Positions 1-13,728 of a stretch of DNA of 64,000 nucleotides are shown piece after piece. Source of the stretch: Davidsoniella eucalypti (lineage: Eukaryota > Ascomycota > Sordariomycetes > Microascales > Ceratocystidaceae); the NCBI GenBank assembly GCA_004009845.1, contig RMBW01000148.1, positions 1-64,000 on the forward strand, given 5' to 3'. Below the pieces are notes generated by a model. It had not been told where the DNA came from. It searched no databases and saw only the letters and a program-made list of their open reading frames with translations. How positions within the stretch are numbered: the stretch's first letter is position 1; every line of letters starts with the position of its first letter. The position numbers were made by a program, and so were the translations under genes.

Positions 1-3000
1 TACATGTGATATCTGCTACCGCATAAACAACAATACAAGAGACGAGGCTGAAAAAGCATGTATGTACTCGACATGTAAAGAACCATGATGTAAATGTCAA
101 CCAGGGACTCCTGACAATTGGAACAACATGCAACTTTGGGAAAACAATTATACGGTATGCCAAGTCAAGCCTTTCAGAAGGGGGTACTTCGATGGGTGTT
201 CAGATGACAGGTATCTACCGGTATGTGACATGTGTCAAAAACAGTTGAGGCTCATAGCTATACCCAATTGAAAGATGAATGATAACTTGGGTACGTAAGT
301 TTAGCTGAGAATTCAGTCACTTCTTGTGGAGGGATTCGTCGTGTTTATCTCTAGGCAAAGGACGTACCTACGATACGGTTTCTATGACGTACACTTATAC
401 GTGTGAGAACTCATAGGATTCTGATAATCAATTGTTACACAACTCTATTATACATATGTAGATGTGTTTTGTTGTTGTGTAGTTTGGTGCAGGTACTATA
501 ACTCTTAAAGTATCACATTCGCCAGTGTTTTCAGAGCTATATATTTAAAACATGTTGGAGGATAGTCCGCAGCGAAGTAGGTATCTATGCTGAAGGGGAT
601 ATTCATAACTATCGCGGTACAGATAACGGAATCGGGATGGAACTTGACATACACAAACAGTCAAGTACCATATGTTTCTGGACAAATACGTATGCCCATC
701 ACGATATCCGAAAAGGCGTATCCGTTGTATTGTTTAAAATCTTTAGTGATAAGTAACTATGGAGCTGGTTCCCATGATGTGTTATACATCTTGATTCTTA
801 TCATCCAATGTAAAATATACATAAATATAGACACAGCCTACCAAAACGTGAAGACTATATTCTATCTAGCGTTCCAATCCTACCAACGAGTTACTCTCGA
901 GTATGCATAATGTTATTAGCAAGTTCTGGGACTGACATGGAGACATGTTGTGATATAATCATCAACATGACATCAGATCATATTCTCAAGAATGCATACA
1001 AACTTGACAAGCTTATACACTTCGTACGACATGAACATGGACACCTAATCAAAACTACTGTACTGTCTTGCATAGTACTATGTTTGACAACAGTCTATGC
1101 TGTATCTATGACGGATTTATATTCACAAGATTGTAGGATAGAAAATGGTTATTTTTGTTAGTTTGAGACTTGTTTTTTTATGTCAATTATACTAGATCGA
1201 TTTGATGCTATCCTAAATCTAACTAAGGACGTCGACTTACACGGAATGCTTTAGTACTGATAAGATAACGCTTCGTCCAATCCGTCAGGTTAATATCCAA
1301 GGGTTACATACATATATTAGTCATCAACATGTTGTCCCGCCAACAATAGATTTAGCCACCACAACCCGATTGTCTTTAGCTTATTTCACACTAGCACTTT
1401 ACACGTAGTAGAATACGAGAGAGGGACCACAACGGATGGCACCAAACCGTTCGCGAATGAGCCGACATTTTCTATTTTGGGCGGGCTAATTTGCGGTGTA
1501 ATACGAACACACAAGCCGTTCATTGGCTTGCAATACTTTGGAGCGTCATTGCGAGCAAAGAGAGGAGTGAATAAATAATATAGACGAATGGATCATTAGA
1601 TATTGCTACATGTAGTCTTATTATTTGCAGCTTGGGAAATTGGAGATGTTGTTGTTTTAAAGACTTTTAAGAAAAAGCCTAGCCAAGCTGAGCATTATTT
1701 TTTTTTTGGCGAGATCCTGGTAGTGATTTAGGGTTTGATCTAACGTTTATTTTTATGGAATTTCATGGGCAAATTTAACTGGTTAACTGACATTGCATTG
1801 CATTGCTTGGTGAACACCAATCAAACAAAAAAGAAACAATACATAAAAGGGGGCGCAGTTTTGGCCCGAGTTCACGATATTTAGGCTATAATATCAAATG
1901 AAATATGCACATGTGCACAGTCGTAGTTGATATGCGTGAAAGATCCAGAGCTTCTGAAAGCATCAGCCAACTGACAGGCGCTGCTTCATTGTATTGTATT
2001 ACTATTAACATGGCTTCTATATATGAGGCTAGGTAGGGAGGAGGGACTGGCTACGCTGTGGTATTTGTTCTTTTTTTCTTCTCGATTGTAGCGGTAACTG
2101 GGATGTTGGAATGCCGGAATGTTGTTTAGATGGTAGACTATACGGTATAAGGTGGTATTTTATCCCTTATTAGCAAATTGGCATCTTTATATCGAGGCAC
2201 GGGTGATGCTTTTACTAGGCTGCAAGGTCAGGAATGCTTGGTGGTGTTTTTTTCCTCTGATATTCCTTGTTTACTTTCGGTCAGGCGTTTAGTTCAGCTG
2301 CAAAATCAAAACACTCAAAATTGGGTTTCTGCAACTATCACAACGCATCGTGAAAGTAACAAATATACGACTATCCCGACAGGTTCTTGGCACTTTTGCT
2401 TAAAAAGCTTTGATGTCGTGCTTGGTTTAACACAGCATATTTATTATCCTTATCATTTGACCATTTACTCGACTTCCTTGGCCTGCGAACGAGAAAAGAC
2501 AAGCAACAAACAAACGAAAGAAAGAGAAAGAGAGAAAACAAAAACACCGGCAAACGGACCGGGCCATCTTTCTTGTTCTCATACTCGACCAAGGATCCGG
2601 CTGTCCTCTCTTCCCCAGGCTTCTCGGGCGTTGTTTGTAGCGCTTCGCGACTCTGAAGATCCGAGAACAGGCGTGATCTGTCGCGATCCCGGCAAGCCGA
2701 CCAATTGCAAACTGCCGACAAGTCTGTAGTGGCACTCTGTGCTGCAGATAGCATCTGAGACGCCCTACCGCCAGCATCTTGATAACGCCAGCCTAGATCG
2801 CATTGCGCCTGCTTGAGCCGGGTCTCCTTAAGCAGTAGACGATTTATACGGAGTTCAATAACGTTCTGGTGGCATACGAAACGGACCGACGAAAGTGACG
2901 AAAGCCACGGCTCCTTTGCTTTCTGGTGTACTATAACCAGGCGCATCTTGAATAACACTGCCGAGTCTGAATCTTGTGTTTGCACTCTGTAGTAGGAACA

Positions 3001-3100
3001 CATTCGAGCTCGCAACGATACACAGGAGAGATCTGTGTCGAGAGTCGCTGGGAGACCATATAGTGGACGACTATATACTATAGACCACTACTTGGGAGAC
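1..3100. other. AT-rich intergenic DNA, no supported gene
   Basis: No recognisable gene. Two short open frames of 107 and 83 codons lie back to back on the plus strand (587-910 and 910-1161, sharing TAATG), but their products resemble nothing I know and their composition matches the AT-rich surroundings. From about 2370 to 3015 the GC content rises and both strands stay open for about 180-210 codons. These frames have no family signature and I do not call them genes. Confidence 0.5.
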
Positions 3101-5156
3101 GATACATTAGTATTAGTTCTGTGTTCTCCAGCCGCCGTTGCACGTTCTACAGCGTGGTGGTAAGTCTTATTTTTTTCCATCTTTATTTTCCTTTACTGTC
3201 CGTTCTATACAAACCTAAACACCTCCAAAGAGCACTCGCTTCTTGCCCACTCACTACCGGTTGGCGACCTGGCCTGGCCCTGGGCTCGCCTAGCCTTTCT
3301 GCTCCTCTGCATTCCTTCCACAGAGTCTGGTCTGTTTTTTTCTCTCTCTCTCTCTTAGCAGCGAGGAAGGGCCCTTGATCCCATCACCGCTCAAGTGGGC
3401 AAAGGACAGGGAGCCAAACCAAAGACTGCAAAATGTGCGAGATGCACAGAAGAAAATGCCAAAAGGTTCATCAAGGATGAATCCGTCTCTTCCGCCAGTC
3501 GTTGGTAGCCTTGTGGTGCTTTCCAATTTGACCTGCTCGAGTGGATTAGGAAGTAGACCAGTGCCTTCCTAGTAGCATCGTCGATGGAAAGTAAGTAAAC
3601 ACAAAATACTGCTTGAAAATGAATAGAAACGCACTAATGAAGCGGACGGGAAAGAGCAAGAAAAATAGTCGTGGAAGGAGACAAAGAGTTCACACTTCTT
3701 TGGGGGCCGTCGCCTATTCTGGCGGATTCCCCTTTCGTGTCAATCTTTAGTGACAATTTTGTGAGCAATTAGTCTTGCCCATATTTTCTTGCTTCAGAAA
3801 AAAAGATTTGATTTGGTGTGGATATCCAAATATTATTCCGCTGCTCTTCATATTGCTAAATTCCTCGGCTTTCGCTGCCTCTATATCGCTTTTGCATGGG
3901 CTTCCGCTAGAGCAAAAAGTGCTGTAGTAGCGCGTCGGCCACTGTAATATATCGTAATATATCTTCCCTGCCGCTATTTCGTTTCGGCTCATTTTAGCCA
4001 TCCACCGAGAGCACTATCACTATTGTTATCACTATTGTCAAGAAGGGCAGACCATTGCTCGCCGCTTTGGTCCCTTGTTCCATTCTTTTTTTTCTTCTTT
4101 TTTCCATCTTTTCCTTTTCCCAAGTATCGCGGAAGTAGTATAGCTTAGCTACCTCGACTTCTTCTCTTTCTGCCTTCGTTGCTCTGCGGCTTCTTTGTTG
4201 AGTCTGCGCTAGGGCGTCTGTCTCTCGTTATATATTTTCCAACTCTTTGCTTGTTGTTTGTTGCCCAAGACTATTTCTTTTTCTCTCCCTTTATACCATC
4301 TCCCAACCCATCGCTCGATTTACACCCTCTCCCGCATAAACGCCATACGAGACGCGAATCCGATCCGCCAGACAGACAGCCAGACTCGTGGCCCACGGTC
4401 TGTAGTTGTGTCTTGATCTAAGTCGTGTTTTCTATCGTCCTCAGGGTTAGTAGACCACCCGTAGACTTCACCCCGTAGGCTTATAGCTAGCAGCTGCAGC
4501 GTCTTCTTTGCCCTGTCTCTCTGCCCATTGGCGGATTTACATCGCACAGCAAGACTCTCAGCTGAGACTCGTTCATCTTATATATGCGTGCTGTTGCATA
4601 TAAACTGAGAACTTGCTTGTTTTGTCCGTTTCCTGCTACATGCTCTTCCTCTACTCGACTTGCCTATCATGCTGTATTACTCTTGTCTCCTCTAGGAGGA
4701 GCCTCTGCCACTACTGTTAATGAGCACTTTGTAATCCGCCAAGGCTAGCCCTTGACGACAAGATCGCATTCCAGTAGATGCAGTGACCGCTATGGCTCTT
4801 GGAGTTGCTTTTTATCCCTCGCACTAAAAGAAATTTGGTGGGCTGTTGACAACATTGACCTTCCCTTGTTTCTTGACTACGCCTGGCGTTTCTGGTACCT
4901 AGTAGAGCGCCTCGTACTCTCCTCCTCCTCCTGAACACCACCACTACTACCACCACCACCATCGTATCTCGGCGTCGCATTGATCTTGCTCACTATAGAT
5001 TGGATTGGCCTGGCCTGGCTTGCTCCACCTACCCTCACCCTCGTTCCCCTCGCCACCGTAGTTGTCCAATGTCCAGTCGTACCGCGCAACATATTTTGTT
5101 GAACCACACCCAAACTAACCTTCTTTACCTTGTGCGCAGGACCAAAAACAGAAACC
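3101..5156 (+). promoter_or_regulatory. Promoter and long 5' leader of chitin synthase
   Basis: This stretch is dominated by T/C-rich tracts on the plus strand (for example 3165-3200, 4080-4120 and 4255-4330), which in this window mark the leaders of plus-strand genes. Just before the start codon there is a branch-site-like CTAAC (about 5114-5118), a pyrimidine stretch and a TTGTGCGCAG acceptor ending at 5139, so an intron probably ends in the 5' UTR. The donor is unknown; a GTAAGT at 3160-3165 is one candidate. Short upstream ATGs are common here. Confidence 0.5.
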
Positions 5157-8100
5157 ATGTCTGTTCCCGAGAGACCAGGAGGTGGTTTGCCATACGATGG
5201 ACAAAGCCCTTATACCAGGAGTCCTCCGCCTCGTGATAGGACACCCGATGTGTATGGCAGCCACTCTCGTGGTCCTGAAGGTCATGGCCATCATCGTGCG
5301 CACTCGAACTCCTCATTAGCCGATACTATCACCTCTCCGAATATTAACCTCGAACGTGTACCTTTAGCCTCCAGCGACTTCTCACGCAGTGTCATGTCAG
5401 ATACCGGAACCAGTTCCGGCCTAGGTCGCAAGCGGAGTTTGGTTCGCCCCGAACGCAACCGCATCACTCCCGACCATCCCAATTATCACTACCGCAAACA
5501 CGCTGCCAACGCCAGCAACGTCGATGTCCTGCCGTCGACTACTGGAAACGACCCTATCCTTGAAGACGAAGATGCCGCTTCCTCTGATTTGTCCGCCGAT
5601 CGCACTCCTCGCGCCGAGCGTGTCAGAGACGAGAAGAAGATCGCGTTTCAGCGCCAGGAAAAGAGACGGAGCAAACGAGGCTCTAGCAAGGCCTCAAAAA
5701 TCAAGAAGACGCCCAAGGTCGAGGAAGCCTCTCGGCCGTTGAGCCCATGGATGTTCTTCTGCTACACCATCACCTTCTGGTGTCCCAACTTTGTCCTGGG
5801 GTGGGTTGGAATGGCCGACAAAGACCGCAAGCGGGCCTGGAGAGAAAAGATGGGCCTGATTGCGATTATTCTTTGTATCATGGCGATCGTCGGTTTCTTG
5901 ACCTTCGGATTCAACCAGGCTGTTTGCGGTATTCCTCCCATGCGTCTACGCATCAATCATGTCGATAGTGGCTACATGATATTCCACGGCGTGGCTTACA
6001 ACTTGGTTGACTCATCTCATCCTGCTGCCGATGGCATCACCAGCGGCGCTAATGTTCTTTACGATCTTCCTGACCCCGCTGGTGGACAGGATGGAAGTTT
6101 CCTGTTCCAAAACGTCAATGGTCGCTGCAAGGGTATCATCACTCTTGCCGACGGCTCTGACGTCCCGACCAACGATGATGACGATCTTGCGTGGTACTTC
6201 CCATGCCGTACCTTCAACCAGGACGGCTCTTCTACTGCCAACACCACCGAGGAATACTACAGCGGATATGCCTGCCACACGACTTACAAGGCTCGCCATG
6301 CCTTTTACAAGGAGTTGGCCCCCACCGCAGATGTGTATTACTCGTGGGATGACTTGCGCAACAGCTCTCGCAATCTTCTAGTTTACTCTGGCTCGGTCCT
6401 GGATCTGAACCTCTTGACTTGGTTCAACGACTCTCAGGTTGCTTACCCCGAGACCTTTAAGCAGCTGCGCAACACCAGCACCGCGTACAATGCTGCCGTT
6501 CGCAGCCGCGACGTCACCCGCATGTTTCAGACCACTTCGGACAAGCACATGATGGAATGCCTTGAACAAGTCATCAAGGTTGGCAGCATCGACACTGAAA
6601 CTGTTGGTTGTATTGCAGCCAAGGTGGTGCTGTACTCTATGCTCGTTCTGATTCTATCTGTTGTTGCTGCTCGTTTCTGCCTTGCCCTGGTTTTCCAGTG
6701 GTTCATTTCGCCCCATTACGCTGCTGATAAGACTTCTCAGACCTCTGACCCCCGTAAGCGTCAGAAGCAGATCGAGGATTGGTCTAAGGATATCTACAGT
6801 ACTGCTCCCCGCATTCCTGGTGGTGTTAATAGCAGCGTCGGTGGTTCCAACCGTGGTAACAAGCGCTCATCGTTCCTCCCCACTACTTCTCGTTTCTCCG
6901 CTGTCTATGGTAACGAACGGACATTGGGAGTCCAGAAGAGAATGACGACGATGTCCTCTCAGGGTGGTAGTGCTCTGCTACACCCTGCCGGTTCTACGTA
7001 CCGCGAAGGCAACGATAGCCGCACCAGTTTCTTGCAGTCAGATGCCTATGGTAACGGTTCAAGCGCTACTGCAGGACCTGGACCCGCTGGCTTCATCCAC
7101 GATGCCGTCGTACCTCAACCTCCCTCTGATTACATGCCTTTTGGCTTCCCCTTGGCTCATACCATGTGCCTGGTCACGGCTTATTCCGAAGGTTATGATG
7201 GTCTACGCACCACTCTGGATTCCATTGCAACCACCGATTACCCGAACAGCCACAAAGTCATTGTTGTTATTTGCGATGGTGATATTCGTGGTAAGGGCGA
7301 GAAACACTCCACCCCCGAAATTGTTCTGGGTATGATGAATGACTTTGTTGTTCCTCCCGAAGAGGTTCAAGGATACTCATATGTTGCTGTTGCCAGTGGC
7401 TCGAAGCGTCACAACATGGCCAAGGTTCACTGCGGTTTCTACGACTACGGCGCCGACTCTCACATCCCCATCGAGAAGCAGCAGCGTGTTCCTATTGTCG
7501 CAATTATCAAGTGCGGTACTCCAGCTGAGCAGTCTAAGCCCAAGCCGGGTAACCGTGGTAAGCGTGATTCGCAGATCATCCTCATGTCGTTCCTGCAAAA
7601 GGTCATGTTCGATGAACGTATGACTGAGCTTGAGTACGAAATGTTCAATGGCCTGTGGCGGGTCACTGGTATCTCGCCCGATTACTACGAAATTATGCTC
7701 ATGGTTGACGCCGACACCAAGGTTTTTCCCGACAGTTTGACGCACATGGTCTCGGCCATGGTCAAGGACCCTGATATCATGGGTCTATGCGGTGAGACCA
7801 AGATTGCCAACAAGCGTGCTAGCTGGGTCTCTGCCATCCAAGTATTCGAGTACTTCATCTCACATCATCTGGCTAAGTCGTTCGAGTCCGTCTTTGGTGG
7901 TGTGACATGCTTGCCTGGTTGTTTCTGCATGTACCGTATCAAGGCGCCAAAGGGATCTCAGAACTACTGGGTTCCGATTCTTGCCAACCCCGATATCGTC
8001 GAGCACTATTCGGACAATGTTATTGACACCTTGCACCGTAAGAACCTGCTGCTACTTGGCGAGGATCGCTACTTGACTACTCTGATGTTGCGCACTTTCC

Positions 8101-8858
8101 CCAAGCGTAAGCAGGTTTTTGTGCCACAAGCTGTGTGCAAGACTACTGTACCCGATGAGTTCATGGTGCTGTTGTCGCAGAGAAGAAGATGGATCAACTC
8201 AACGGTGCATAACCTTATGGAGCTAATTCTTGTTCGTGATCTCTGTGGTACTTTCTGCTTCAGTATGCAGTTTGTCGTGTTTATTGAGCTGATGGGCACT
8301 CTTGTTCTGCCTGCAGCCATTGCCTTCACCTTTTATGTCGGTAAGTACAACATATACTCCTTGTCTCGTTTTATTTCTATCTGAAGTTTTCACTAACATT
8401 TTGCTGTAGTGGTAATCTCTATCATCCGTAAGCCGATTCAGGTGATATCATTGGTACTGCTAGCTCTCGTACTTGGTCTGCCCGGTGTGCTTGTTATTGT
8501 GACTGCACACTCGGTAACGTACGTCGGATGGATGTTCATCTACCTGCTTTCACTGCCCATTTGGAACTTTGTACTGCCGGCGTACGCCTTCTGGAAGTTT
8601 GACGACTTCTCATGGGGTGAGACTCGCCAGACTTCAGATGGTAGCAAGGATAGCCATGAGCACGAGGGCGAGTTTGACTCGTCACAGATCACAATGAAGC
8701 GTTGGGCCGAGTTTGAGCGCGAGAGACGACTGCGGTTGCATTACTGGAATTCTAAGGAAAATGTATCGATGCCGCAGCATCAGTCTAGCGGCGGCTTGCC
8801 GGTGTCAACGACCTGGCAACATAACCAGGAGTACCAGGGTGACTACTACAATGAGTAG
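5157..8858 (+). CDS. chs4: Chitin synthase, class IV (Chs3 type)
   Basis: Membrane glycosyltransferase that makes chitin from UDP-GlcNAc at the plasma membrane. Exons 5157-8340 and 8410-8858 with one 69-nt GTAAGT...TAG intron give 1210 residues, the usual length for class IV. Visible in order: a charged, Ser/Arg-rich cytosolic N-terminus (1-195); two membrane segments near 199-218 and 233-253; a large loop with many Cys and N-glycosylation sequons; a membrane segment near 490-515; the GT2 catalytic domain with the DAD motif (D851, D853), the ED of EDRYLT (969-970) and the hallmark QRRRW (1008-1012); then several C-terminal membrane spans. The intron falls between the first two of those spans. 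The start is the first ATG after the leader splice acceptor and begins MSVPERPG. There is no myosin motor domain, which argues against classes V and VII. Class symbols differ between species: chsD in A. nidulans, chs-4 in Neurospora, CHS3 in yeast. Confidence 0.96.
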
Positions 8859-11800
8859 AATCCGTTGTCTTATCCTGGGACACCCAGCCTGGCGAGGCGA
8901 AGCTCATGCGATGATGAGCCTTCGCTGCTGGTGACGTCATGAAAGAAAGGATGTGGGTACGGATGTGTGTCTCATTTCTATATATAATATTCATTTCTCG
9001 TAGGGTGTTGTTGTGGTTCTTCTTTTTTATTTATATTATTTTAGGCGTTTTCCTTTTCTCGTCACGTTTTCTTTTGATTCTTGCACTATAATGTTTCAGT
9101 TACTTCACTATAACAGGGTGCATATCTTTCCCATTTCGGAAACCACCCTACAGATTCGATAATTGCCCCTCAATCAACAAAAAAATAATCTCGAAAAAAG
9201 AAAAAAACTCGCGTGTATAATTCGACGATATTGTGTCGATTTCTCTTACACTGTCACCTTCTGGTATTTATGAGGAACGGATAAAATTTCTGGCAATGGA
9301 AAACTTGATGACAAGAAAGAATAGTTAGATCAATTACAATATTTACTATCAACACAGAAAGAAGTATGAGCATTGTGACTAAACTAAATGCAGGAAGTAA
9401 ATAAAAGGACAAATGGGCAACGAGGCATGTAGAGATGACCGACTCAAATCTATAGGAATCACTAGAAATCTCATCACCTTTTGATCCATGCTCCCAAGAT
9501 GCCTTTGTTTCTATTTGATACACTCAAGAGCCATCTCCCGTCTTACTGCACACAGCACATCGTATTTCCTGCGTTATGGGTCTACACCGTCTACCATCTT
9601 GTGTACTCTAGTCTGCGTTTGTGTAGAGTTTTTTTCGATTTGTATTGCTGTATTGCTGTGTGTTTCTTAGGTTCTTGATTGTCACTACTTGTTTTTACTC
9701 ATGTCTTGATGTTTGTTTCTCCTCTCTATACTACGTCATGACGACTGTGAAAAAAAGAAATAAAAAAGAGTTGCCGAAAGAGGGATGCGTTCGAACCCAG
9801 CCAAGCTGAAGATTCAGTCTGGAGATAGGCTAAAATAGATATGACTGTATATATGTGTAGTCGTATGTAAAGAGCGTAGCAATCAGCAAGAAGAAGAGGA
9901 GCAGGACCGAACGGAAGGTGAGCGTGTTCGGAACGAGGAATGTTGTGATGTATCGTATTTTGTATTTTATATTTTTGGAGAGCATCGACGTGCCTATGCT
10001 GATATTTAGTTGTATAAGAAAGAGAAAGACAAAGGATAAAAGAAACTCTTTGTCTTTTGTTGAATCGTCATTATCTCTATATGCAGATGCAGGTAGATGA
10101 AAATGGATACAGAAAGCATATCTGCAGCTATTCCTAGATTATCAGGTTGTTTCGAGGAGTTTCTGATTCATTCACTGAGACTGGGAGAGGGGGGGGGACT
10201 ATGAAGGTAAGACCAGATATAACTAAGCTAGTCCGAATGGTATCATAGTTGTCTTATCTGTATATGAGATTCTGTTTTATTCAGCCTAGGGGAGAAGGCG
10301 GTGAAGAAGTAGACGAGCATATCTACAAATAGGTATGGAAAGAGACAAGTTGATACACATGTGTATATATGCATATGTTTTGAACATTGAGTCAGGAAGG
10401 AATTCATGGATTATATGGAAAAGGATCTCATAGACACGTGTTCGAGACTTGATTCCAGTTCTCTCGCCACTTCCGAAGAGTTACTACGCAAGTATCCGTC
10501 GTATTTTGTTGTAATATATCGATATCGTTAGTTGTTTGTGTTGGTTGCTTGGCTAGCTACGCGAGAATCAGCTGCTGTATATCTATATCTGTATGTATAC
10601 TCCGGACTATAGCTACCGACATATTATTTACTTACGATTCCAATATCAAACTAGACAGCAAACGTCGAGTAAAATAAGGAAAGGAAAAAACCCCTCTAAA
10701 CTCTCCCTAACTTCATATTGTATACATTAGAGTATTATAGCTGGTTTCTTGTTCTTGGTTCTTCTTCTTTGTATTTTCCTATCCGAGACATTTCTTTCAT
10801 CCTTTTTTATCTATTTATTTGTTGCCTTACCAAGACTTAATAATGTCAGAGATGATGCAGAAGACCGCTTTGGGAAATCAAGAGGGCCGCTGAAAAGATG
10901 CAAAGCCCCCGTTTTAGACTGGTTCTTAGTATCACTTTTATACATGAACAATATATATATACATCTTTTTATTTAGTTGAGCTGCATATGTACTGGAGTG
11001 GAGAAGAGAAATGACGAAGAAAGCAGAGGGAAGAGGAAGGTGAACACATGAGGAAGAACATTGCCTTTTTTTCTGTTACTTGTATCCTGATGTTAAAACT
11101 TGTAGAATTTAGATGTAAAGATATACAGATATACAGGGCCATGATAATTTATGTGCCAGAAATCATAACGGAGTACCTCTAGTATCAACTAGTTCGTATC
11201 ATGCAGTGCCATTTTAGGAGTAGTAATCAGATATCAAGTACACAACGATAGCATGTGCCATAGTTCCATCCGATTTGTTGATAGAAGTTTGCTTGTTATT
11301 TTACTATGTACGGATATGTACGGATATACGCAGTATGAATGATATCACTTCTTACGCCGTGAGTTAGTCAATAGGCTAATTGAAGTAGCTGATGGTGACG
11401 AGTTAACGTTGATATGATGCGGAGTCAGCTGTATTGGTCAAGGTAGTGCATACATTAGCATCTAATATTATGTTGTGGTGTATGACGCAATACAAGCTGT
11501 TCTAGTATAAAATATCTAAGAGGTACTAATCAGTCAGACAACATAACAAAAACTAGTGCTATCTGTATATCCCTAAAGTGGCTTGTCATGGGAATGGCCA
11601 GAGGACAAAAAAAAGAGTCTATCATTATACTCAATAATGCGTTACTTTGAAGGGGGCAGACGTTATCAGGAATCGATTGGTTAGCCGTTGATCTGACAGG
11701 TCTTCTTTTGGAGAATGAATTCCCAAAGGAGGAAAGCAATCATGATTCGTGCTGGAGATACCGGACGTACGAAAACTGTAATATGAATTATATCAAGGGG

Positions 11801-13728
11801 GGGATGAATAAGGAAACCCCCCATATAGCAAAGCTAATTGTGAGGTCGTTGACTCGGATGAAGTCTAAGGGGGAGTAAAGGCGGATTTTGAATTCTGAAC
11901 AAAGCAATCATATCAAAGATGAGGACTAGTGTACTTTTTAGTCTTTTCAGTTATTTAACTAAAATTTTCGCCTCTTATGCTATAGGAAGAGAAATATCAG
12001 TATCTTAAACAAAAGCCGCCATGTGATGATCCCAATCATGACGATCCCGCGGCGTACTTTTAGCCCTGTTTTTATTCTTCTATCATTCATTGCATTATCT
12101 TCATCGAGTCTCCAAACAGAACAGAAAAGCAACAAAAGGATAGTCATGTAGTTAGTTACCTATTTTTAATTTATATGGCATCTCTTCCACTTAGCCAACT
12201 ATGATTAGTTATAGCCTGCTCAAGAACTCACTGTAATAAAGCTCAAATTTACCTGTGAAGGTTAAAGGCATAATAATCAATTTATCTCTCTACGAGCTGC
12301 CTATTCTAGACTTTTTGCGGTCTTTTTTGCCTTGAATTATTCCATCGCTTTCCCCCAACTTTTCCATGGTCTGTTCTTTTTGTCTCTCTACTAGCGCCCT
12401 TCTCTGTCTTTTTCTATTATTCGAGTATTCTAGACTTAAACAAAGCGATTGATTACTCCAAGCCTGTTTGTTTCCTTCTCATAATCTCACACTTTAAAGG
12501 CTACATACATACAATATATTCGTATATGTAGCTTCAGTTGGCTCAGTCGGCTTAGTTAGGAACTGGAACAGGTAATTACCAGATACTTGGTACATACTGT
12601 TATTAGTGTTTATCACATCCCGATAAGCTTGTCGCCTTCTTACCATTTCTAGCAAGCGCTCTTATCGTTTTCTGTTGCTTTGTTTATTGCTGCATTCCCT
12701 TTTTTTTTCTCCCTTCGACAACCTCTTTTTCGACATCTGCAAATTAAATCCATACTTTTTTGCCCTGTGCAGCAAACCCAATAGTGTTAAATCTTTTCCC
12801 TAATGACTTTTTTTGTTGCTAACTTTTGTTGCTTAAATATCCGGTCTCTATTGACTCCGTCTCCTGTTTGTCTGATCCAACGCCGGCCTTGCTTTAAGTC
12901 TTAGACAAACAAGCAACTGCCCAGAGCAATTGTTCAAAAAGTATATAACCAACTTGGGACTTCTTTCCTTGCGTAGTGCAAGACCTGCTCATTATTCTTT
13001 GTTTTCATTCTTCTTGTTGTTGTTCTTTTTCAGGCTCTGCTTGTGCAACAAAGTCACCTCAAAACCTTCTAAATATTAGCCGTCTCCTCATACTTTTCCC
13101 TCTTCCTATCGCTTTTTTCTCCCAATTTCAAGCGCCGGCTTGTCGCTCGTCACCCAGCCCTGTTGGTCCGATCCTTGCACCGGGCTTCGTAGTCCTAGGA
13201 GGAGAAGCGGAGGCATCAACAAGACCACTGTCAGTGTGGCTATGACGGCTTGAGTGCTTCACCGTGTCCTTAAAGGCTCATCCGACCGAAATCGACCAGA
13301 CTTCGATTCATCAGTATATATACAATACATAGTAGTATACGGGCAGAAGAGGCATATCCCAGTACGCTTCCACCCCAGACGCCGGAACTAAAACTGAACG
13401 ACTATGAATCCACTTCGTTATAGTGTCCCAGCTTCTTCTGAGACTCAGGCCAACCAGCTACAGCAACAACAAAAACATATATAGCCGCATATTCTAACGC
13501 TGGTATCTCTCTTCACGTGATCGGTGCAAGTCTCCCGAAGAAGACGCCTTTGACACCCTACCATCCACAATAGCTTCGAAGACTGCCCTTGCTAATCTCC
13601 GAGTCACACCACCTCCACCAATAACAACGACAGCGTTTCCTGCATAACCGCCTCTAACTTAGCACAGAGTATAAACAACTAGATAAGGTCACCATCTGCA
13701 ACAACAACAACATTTACCACACCTCACT
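8859..13728. other. Intergenic region, 3' UTR then WD-gene leader
   Basis: No supported gene. After the chitin synthase 3' UTR the sequence is AT-rich with many TATA/ATAT words and very short open frames. It contains a 9-nt G run (10189-10197), a tandem TACGGATATG pair near 11308-11328, and a G7...C6 inverted pair at 11797-11822. From about 12300 on it becomes T/C-rich, and from about 13400 rich in CAA/CCA words, consistent with the promoter and leader of the WD-repeat gene. Confidence 0.5.
8897..8925 (+). other. Stem-loop in chitin synthase 3' UTR
   Basis: Eleven base pairs: GCGAAGCTCAT (8897-8907) pairs with ATGAG-C-CTTCGC (8914-8925), leaving one bulged C and a 6-nt loop. It begins 38 nt after the stop codon. 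A perfect TGACGTCA palindrome (CRE/ATF-type sequence) follows at 8932-8939. The pairing is read directly from the sequence. A role in mRNA stability or 3' processing is inference. Confidence 0.45.

Noticed and set aside
2178..2729. 183-codon plus-strand frame upstream of the chitin synthase
   Set aside because: It runs through AG-rich low-complexity sequence (repeated Lys/Glu/Arg codons) and has no family features.
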